DNA of 64,000 bases from Paramarasmius palmivorus. Its lineage: Eukaryota > Basidiomycota > Agaricomycetes > Agaricales > Marasmiaceae. Position 1 is the stretch's first letter, and every line of letters begins with the position of its first letter. Where the stretch lies: contig JAYKXP010000045.1 in assembly GCA_037176845.1 (NCBI GenBank), positions 364,266 through 428,265 on the forward strand. Direction: 5' to 3'. The notes beneath the pieces are model-generated. The model made no database searches, was not told the origin of the DNA, and saw only the letters and a list, made by a program, of their open reading frames with translations. This document shows, piece by piece, positions 57,831 through 64,000 of this stretch. The position numbers were made by a program, and so were the translations under genes.

Positions 57831-59472
57831 TCTTGCCGTGAAAGTGTTCCACTTCACACATGTCGAGTTTCAGATGGTAAATCTACGAACGTGAAGAATG
57901 TGGGTCTTGTATCAGTTGTTCCTTTGTTTTCATTATCAGTCCATGACTGACCTATCAAAAGAAATTAGACATATATATGAAGATGGAACTTGATACGCAC
58001 TTCCAGAGACCAACTGCCCATTTGTTGGATGCTCATTCCTACACAGATCCCCAAACTGACATTGCCCTCTTAAGAAAAATATGCAGACGACCTGACACAA
58101 CCTTTAGCAAAGGTACATATTAAACAATGGATTCCTTACCATTTAGTTCTTTTCGCGGTCCTATCAATGATCGGAGTAGGAGCTTCGATAGAGCTCACAA
58201 TGGTGGTGATAGCGGGAATCTAGGTGTCTGTCTGGCTCTAAGTATAACCTGACATCTTCAAAGTTCCCCCGTAGAATCCACCCACGCAACTGCTGCTGAT
58301 GTGATTTGGCGTATCATCACAGAAGGTAAGAGAATTTGTGTACACAGTGGAGAATATATTCGGAGCGTGTGGGAAGATTATACCAAATCAGCTGAGCTAG
58401 GTTTAGGGTCCAGGAGATTCTCACTGGTTTTTGTCTTCTGCACTTCTCCGAGTGCATCGAGGTTCAAAGCCAGATCGTCTTCAGTGCATCGTTGAGATAG
58501 ACTGGAAGGGTTGGCCAGCCAAAGCGAGGTCTTCTTGTCCTGGAAATCAGAAACAGGATTTGGTGACGAGGTCTAGAGATGGTACGCTATGTTTGATTTA
58601 GCAACTTTAGCATGTATCTGACTTCGAATGTCCAAGAATGGTACAGCGCGCTATCTTGATATCTCAAGCCATGTTTTTACTGGAAAAAATGAAAATTTAC
58701 ACCCGTGTTCATCTCAAAGAATCGTTCTGTCCAATTCAGCATAAAAGAAAGCTTCCTTCAAGCTCTTACGACGCCCTCACCAAATTTTCCTGAAACCAGG
58801 AACCATCTTCTTGTCTACTACCCAACCGTACAGCATGATACCATGACAATCCACAGAAAGGTTCTTTATAGATGGTCGCTGCCCCAAACAGCACTTGACC
58901 TCATTGAATAGATTATAGCGCAGCTTAAAATGTTCGTGTCATCTCTCTATTCAGTCGAAATTTACTGACGACACAACTCAAGCAGGCTACGAATTCTTTA
59001 ACCCTTTCCCTCAAATCGACAGCTTAATTGGTGCTGTAATCCTCTGCGAGCTTCTGTGTTGACATGATGCAATTGAATCAGAAATCTAGTCTCCTGTAAG
59101 CAGACAGGCCTCCTCCCTTTTGTGAGGGCGGTAGGAGACCAACTGAATGCGATACTGCCAGAAACAAGAAACGAGTACAGACCAGAAATTGACCCGATTA
59201 ACTGAAAGGAGCTGGGTTGCTCAGGAGATTATTATCGTACAGCATACCTACTTATTCTCGTGGGTTTCTGACCTTTGTTGCATAGGAATCGGATTGACGA
59301 GCTCAGGTATGTCCCATCTCTACCCATATACTATCTGACACTTGGCCGAAATAGCGTCACTGGTCAGGGTATCAGTTCATTTGCAGCCATTCACAACCCT
59401 ATTTGCTTCCGAACCAATTCAATGTTCCAACTGGGCCTTGTGTTCACTACAGCATCTTCCTTCCCTTCTTCC
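57831..59472. other. Gene-free interval
   Basis: No gene supported. Includes the second copy of the dispersed repeat at about 59088-59140 (see 55788-55850). Confidence 0.4.
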
Positions 59473-61955
59473 ATGACTTACAACTTGGAATACGAGCTCA
59501 AAATTCTCCAGCTGATACTCCAAGACAAAAAAGCTTACCAAAAACTGCTGGATCAGAGGGGTGATTTGGCTCAGTCGTTGCTGGATTGGTTGCAACAGGT
59601 ATGTATCATGACAGACATTCCTTCAACTTTCGTTGCTAACTCCAAGATTGACCAGCTGATCGACGCCCCAGAAACCCCAGACCAGCTTCGACCTTTGATT
59701 TGCAGAACGTTAATTCGACTCTCGAAGAGATCCGAACTTGGGCCGAGTTGCTTGATGGTTCGAGGCGTTACACAGCTTGGGAACAACCCAGTTGCGTTTG
59801 GTGGGTTCGGTGATATATGGAAAGGGCGGTTGGAAAGATTGGAGGGGCAACTTGTTTGTATCAAAGTTGCTAGAGTAAATCTCACGTCGGACATACAGTG
59901 TCTACTCAAGGTGCGAATCATGTATTGCCATAGTACCCATATTTACTTGGGATACAAAATCACCTTCGCGAAGCGATCATTTGGCGCCAACTCAGACATC
60001 CAAACCTTCTTCCACGCCTCGGGATGTATTACCTCGACGAGTCCAAAGAACGTGTTTGTTTAATATCCCCCTGGATGGAGAATGGGAATCTCGGCGAATT
60101 CATTGGAAAGGATCCACTGGCACGAGGATCAGGCCCTGTTCGGATACGTCCATGTAGAATCTGACTTGGTGGGGGAAAGTTACCTGTCCATGTAGCTTTG
60201 TAATTTGCAGTTATCTCATCCCTAAATAGTTCAAAAAATTGATTCCGTAGCAAACTGAGTGACAGAAGACCAACAAAAATGGGTTTGATGCCGTGCATAT
60301 GGCTGAGGACGGCTTAAGACGGCTTTATTCACTATAGCCGATAGCTATTCCGAAATCAAACACATCAAATATTGGCTTGGCTCCCAACTGGATGGTTTGC
60401 AAAGGAGTTTAACCTCAGGAGGCACAAGTTCAATCAAATTATATTCTACAGATATACATGAGATTAGAAATTCCTTTGAACACCATTTTCTGTCCATATT
60501 CTTCGCAATTACTCTTCGAGAAGTAAATTGAGCCGAAGGTGCCACCTCCAAGTGCATCAATCAATAGCTAAATGGCAAAGGGCGCTCATCACTTTGTCAC
60601 ACCGTGACGGCAGGATCAAAATGCGGGCGCCTCAGTTTTTCATCATGTAACCGATTCTACATGCACATGCATCTCGGAGCTGACGGTTCCCGAACAGGGC
60701 CTCAATCAATCGCCTCCAGATAATGTATGATATAGCGAGCAGTGAGTCTATCTCACCTGCACGTGCTCAAAATTGTTCATGGTGATCTCAAAACTAGTCA
60801 GGTTGTGGGTCAGCACCACAATGCTGACATGTACGAGTTCGGCCTTCTTGAGTGACTTCGAAGACTGGAGTACAGATTTGAAGCTGTCATCCTTACGATC
60901 GGAAAGTTCCCAGAACTTTCCCACAAGTCTTCATGTGACATGGTTGTAGGGACAGTACATGATAATGAATTGATAAGAGCAGGGAGAAAGACTATTCAGA
61001 TATCATAAATAAAAATATAAAACCACAATGTCACTTGAAAGTCAAAAGACATGCTGAACATTGCGAATGGCATTAGCACTGAAGGCGCTAAATGAAAGCC
61101 GTGACCGTGGGTAAAAGGGACAAGTTCCGCCTTCCTAAAACGGAACGAAAAAAGCCCAGCAGAGCAGGATAAAGAACGAATCCGGATAAATCCGAACTCG
61201 TAAGTGTATGTCACCCATCGGCTCCTGACTCCTTCGTACTGACGTATATACTCGACAACATGTATGATGTAGGCTAATATTCTGATTACAACGTCTTACC
61301 GGGCTTGTATTAGCAACTTTGGCATGTCCAGCATTGCAGGCTCCCAGGTCTTTAGTGTCACATCTAGTATGCAAACAGGTGGTACTGCGTGGTGGGGTGC
61401 CCCCAAGGTACATGCCGGACAAACGCCAACGACAGAGAGTGATATCTATTCGTGTGGGTGTTTATTCTACGAGGTATGGAGACTATTTTGTCTGGTGACA
61501 GCTCTCTAATATGTGGGTATTAGATTACCACTGGCTTCATTCCATTTTATACCCTCAAGAGGGATCCAGCGATTGTAATGGCCATTCTACAAGGCGAGCG
61601 ACCTTTGCGACCTAGTGTGATGTCGGATGAGCTGTGGTCGCTGATGAATGATTGCTGGAATGCTGAGATGGTATTACGTCCTAAGGCAGATGATCTCCTT
61701 CAACATCTCTCTGTTGAAGGAACGGTTCTAGTTCCTGCAGAAGAGTGGGATGAGACGCTGTTTATGAGGTTTCATAGGAATGTAGAAGGAGCGAGCCTTT
61801 CACAGCAAGAGCTTCTCGAACTTTTGGAAAGACTCGTTCGAGAGCCAACCTGGGACAAGCAAGGGAAAGTGCCGAGCCATAGTTCGATGGGTACCGCCCG
61901 ATTCAGGCACTGCTTACTAATGACAGAACCTGCCAGAATTAGTGTAATCGGATGA
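59473..61955 (+). pseudogene. TKL-like kinase pseudogene interrupted by a MITE
   Basis: The closest relative in the window is the kinase at 29.9 kb. Exon 1 (59473-59598, helical module ending SLLDWLQQ) and exon 2 (59656-59910, GGFGDIWKG and VCIKVARV) are intact. Lesions follow. The intron 2 acceptor AG is changed to AA just before aatcacc (about 59958). A 570 bp MITE is inserted at 60132-60701. A frameshift lies near 60750 in the SGLSHLH segment. About 400 extra bases occur in the next intron (60800-61270). DFG is changed to NFG (ISNFGMS) and APE to APK (GAPKV). The C-lobe (SDIYSCGCLFYE, SDELWSLMNDCW) is still readable. At least three independent defects make a functional kinase very unlikely. 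Confidence 0.9.
60132..60701. mobile_element. 570 bp MITE with ggccctgttcgg terminal inverted repeats and 3 bp target-site duplication
   Basis: The left end ggccctgttcgg (60132-60143) is the exact reverse complement of the right end (60690-60701). The flanks show the direct repeat tca (60129-60131 and 60702-60704). Removing the element and one tca rejoins the kinase frame across the insertion point (GSINRLQIMYD). A 3 bp duplication with this type of end fits a PIF/Harbinger (Tourist-like) non-autonomous element, though the usual target is TWA. No transposase frame is present. Confidence 0.88.
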
Positions 61956-62352
61956 CAGGCTGATGATGTCATATCGGAGGCGTGTCCGCCGAGCCTCTGT
62001 TGCGCACCGTGAGCGCTTGCATTCAAAGACAGGCGCCTCCGTCAAGCCCATATCCTACAGTGACTATCAAAGCAGCCATAGTGTAGCATTTCTGATTACC
62101 ATTTGTGGTATAGATGTTGCTAATGTATTCTACTAGGGATCAGAGGCAGAAATGAAGTATATATCACCTATCAATCAATTAGAAAGTAACTGACCAGATC
62201 CTCGCAGTAATGAGCGCTTGAGCCTTTGCCCTCAATACGGTAATACCACTTAGTTTCGGTGAAATCACCTACTACTATGACTGCTCTCAGTGTACAAAAG
62301 CACTCTACTGTGGCGTAGTTGTGCAAGGTGGTTTCGGCGTGATCAGAGTTGC
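61956..62352. other. Gene-free interval
   Basis: Nothing recognisable. Confidence 0.4.
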
Positions 62353-62367
62353 CGGGGGGGGGGGAGG

Positions 62368-62401
<34 letters not shown>

Positions 62402-62416
62402 CCCCCCCCCACCCCC
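62353..62416 (+). repeat. Poly-G tract followed by poly-C
   Basis: A G run interrupted by two single A bases is followed directly by a C-rich run. It could form a hairpin or G-quadruplex. An assembly or sequencing artefact is possible; the frame through it is not a gene. Confidence 0.9.
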
Positions 62417-63091
62417 TTTTAGAGATATCTACTCAAGCTTGGTCCAAGAGGGGTATAAATCACTTCTATTTCGTCGAAGTTTCTAGGAAAGTACCCTGTA
62501 TAGATGTGTATAGGGTTGTCCCTTTGCTTCTATAAGCTAGGAAATAAGGCACCAAGGCTATATGAACTGATCTGGTTCGATTCGAACTGCCCTCGAGTGG
62601 TCTGACCTCTCCTAAGTAAAAAACTACAGCAACAACTGCTGGAACACAGCCACCAAAACTGTCTTCTATAAAGCCGCAAGCAAGGAAAGCTCAGCCACCA
62701 AAACTGAGGCCTTCTCTAACGAAGCTAAAGTGTACCCAACCTGGTTAAAACACTTCCAAACGCCACCAAAGACGAACTAGTGATAAAGTTACACTAATAG
62801 GAGAAGTGTAGAGCAATACACAAAGCCAACAACTTGTCTTAAGCGCGACCTCTCAAGTTCTTGTCTGCAGTACAATCTCACTAGACTTCCTCAATAAGGC
62901 TAGGGCCCTGACAAATGGGTAGAGTTTCTGATCGACAATAGCAATCTATTCAGACGATAACCACATACAACGTGTATCGTGCAAGTGGGGGGCAGAATCC
63001 TCTGAGCTGTCCCCGTACATTTGGTGTCGCTTTTATACTGTCAAGTAAATAAACTAGAATAAAATAGGTAATCCTTAGTTGGAATAGACGT
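62417..63091. other. Gene-free interval, possibly repeat-derived
   Basis: No protein recognised. A B-box-like ggttcgattcg lies at 62574-62584 without an A box at the expected distance. The sequence has a repetitive caccaaa/aaagc character. Confidence 0.35.
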
Positions 63092-63115
63092 GGGGGGGGG
63101 GGGGGGGGGGGGGGG
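63092..63115 (+). repeat. Poly-G homopolymer
   Basis: About 24 consecutive G bases; see also 62353-62416. Confidence 0.95.
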
Positions 63116-64000
63116 AAAACGAGTCGGAAAAGAGATTAAACAGAAGTCGGGAGAGAGATACAACGAGATAATATACATATCAGGGAAAATCTATAGGTCA
63201 CAACGTCCATATATGGCGCAAATAGCGTATGTTGAGTGGCTAACACTCATATTTTAAGGTACAGGAGTTGAATCCTAGGCCAACGGTAGGCGTTTCAAGC
63301 CTTATAAAATTTTCTTTTCCTTGCGCCAAGCGCTTTTCCAACCAATCGGAGGCCTGGCAAGGTCCTCCCGAGCGCCTCATCACTCACACCTACCGATCCT
63401 CCACATAACGCCACCTCTAAATTTTTTCTTATCCACATCCATGTGACGCGTTCCAATAGGTATATCAAGGAATTGCTTCCGCCACCGTAACAACGTTTGA
63501 ACAGCTTGCCCCCCTTTTCCGCTCCGATCATAGGGCAAACTTCGGCCGACAGGTCTCTAGAAACCCTTGCCGTCTCCCCGGCAATCGTGAATTCCGATCA
63601 GTTTTTCCCCCTCTGGGCCATCAGTCCTGAGTGATGCCTTACCAGTATTAACTTTCTCTGGTGATTATGAAGGGGTAAGTTAACTTGAAAGAATCCCTTT
63701 GGTGCGTCCGGTAGGTAATCAATGTAGTCCGAAGTGATTTTCACTTATAGACCCTTGTCCCTACAGGTTCAGAGGTGATTTGCACTTAGACAATCACTGA
63801 TAGATTACTAAGTGGTGGCCAGATACCCATGTGGGGTGTACCCATGTACCAATATCCACTAATATACCACCTAAACCACCTTCCGTCCAATGACTAAGCT
63901 ATTCAGGCTCAGACTAGTCCTTTCTATAACCATTATAAGTTATGCTACCACAATAACATGCAAAACAAGTGTATTTGCGTTCGAAAATGAAGTGATAAAA
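63116..64000. other. Gene-free 3' end of window
   Basis: No supported gene. A minus-strand 78-codon frame at 63295-63531 has no recognisable features. Confidence 0.4.

Noticed and set aside
62290..62535. 81-codon frame with a poly-Gly and Pro stretch
   Set aside because: Created by the poly-G/poly-C tract; no evidence of a gene.
62574..62584. B-box motif suggesting another tRNA or SINE
   Set aside because: No A box or cloverleaf at the right distance upstream.
1..64000. CRISPR arrays, bacterial operons, ribosome binding sites or rRNA genes
   Set aside because: The sequence is intron-rich eukaryotic DNA. I saw no regularly spaced repeats or rRNA-like segments, and no telomere repeats.

Overview
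This window is from an intron-dense eukaryotic genome, most likely a filamentous basidiomycete of the Agaricomycetes. The reasons are the many 46-70 bp introns, compact genes on both strands, and gene families typical of that group: GPI-anchored GH16 glucan hydrolases, TKL-like kinases with an HGD catalytic loop, a basidiomycete seven-helix membrane protein, and NACHT/NLR debris. I could not fix a species. All gene models below were assembled by hand from reading frames and splice sites. Five GH16 models, both tandem-kinase models, one MLKL-like model and three single-kinase models close in frame from ATG to stop.

Layout. (1) 1.6-27.9 kb: an array of five full-length GH16-like secreted, GPI-anchored proteins plus one eroded relic, all on the + strand and each with a TATA box 58-69 nt before the ATG. 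Two of the copies are each followed tail-to-tail by a minus-strand gene for an MLKL-like protein (N-terminal four-helix HeLo-like bundle plus kinase domain). A two-kinase gene (11.6-14.7 kb) sits inside the array. (2) 29.3-43.3 kb: TKL-like kinases. They include a single kinase whose 5' leader is an inverted duplication, a second two-kinase gene whose second domain is a clear pseudokinase (37.7-40.6 kb), and a convergent kinase with a C-terminal coiled coil (41.0-43.3 kb). Between them lie short inverted-repeat elements and two separated pieces of an NLR NACHT domain. (3) 44.6-47.5 kb: a seven-helix membrane protein and a small Spa2/GIT-like gene. (4) 48.6-62 kb: two more single kinases, a truncated duplicate of one of them, and a kinase pseudogene split by a 570 bp MITE with a 3 bp target-site duplication. 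(5) 62-64 kb: homopolymer-rich, gene-free sequence.

How it may fit together. The locus combines surface glucan-domain proteins, most of which have lost catalytic residues, with MLKL-like putative cell-death kinases, tandem kinases (one a kinase-pseudokinase pair) and NLR remains. This resembles a fungal recognition/cell-death island that evolves by local duplication and decay. That reading is inference; the families, lesions and duplications are visible in the sequence.
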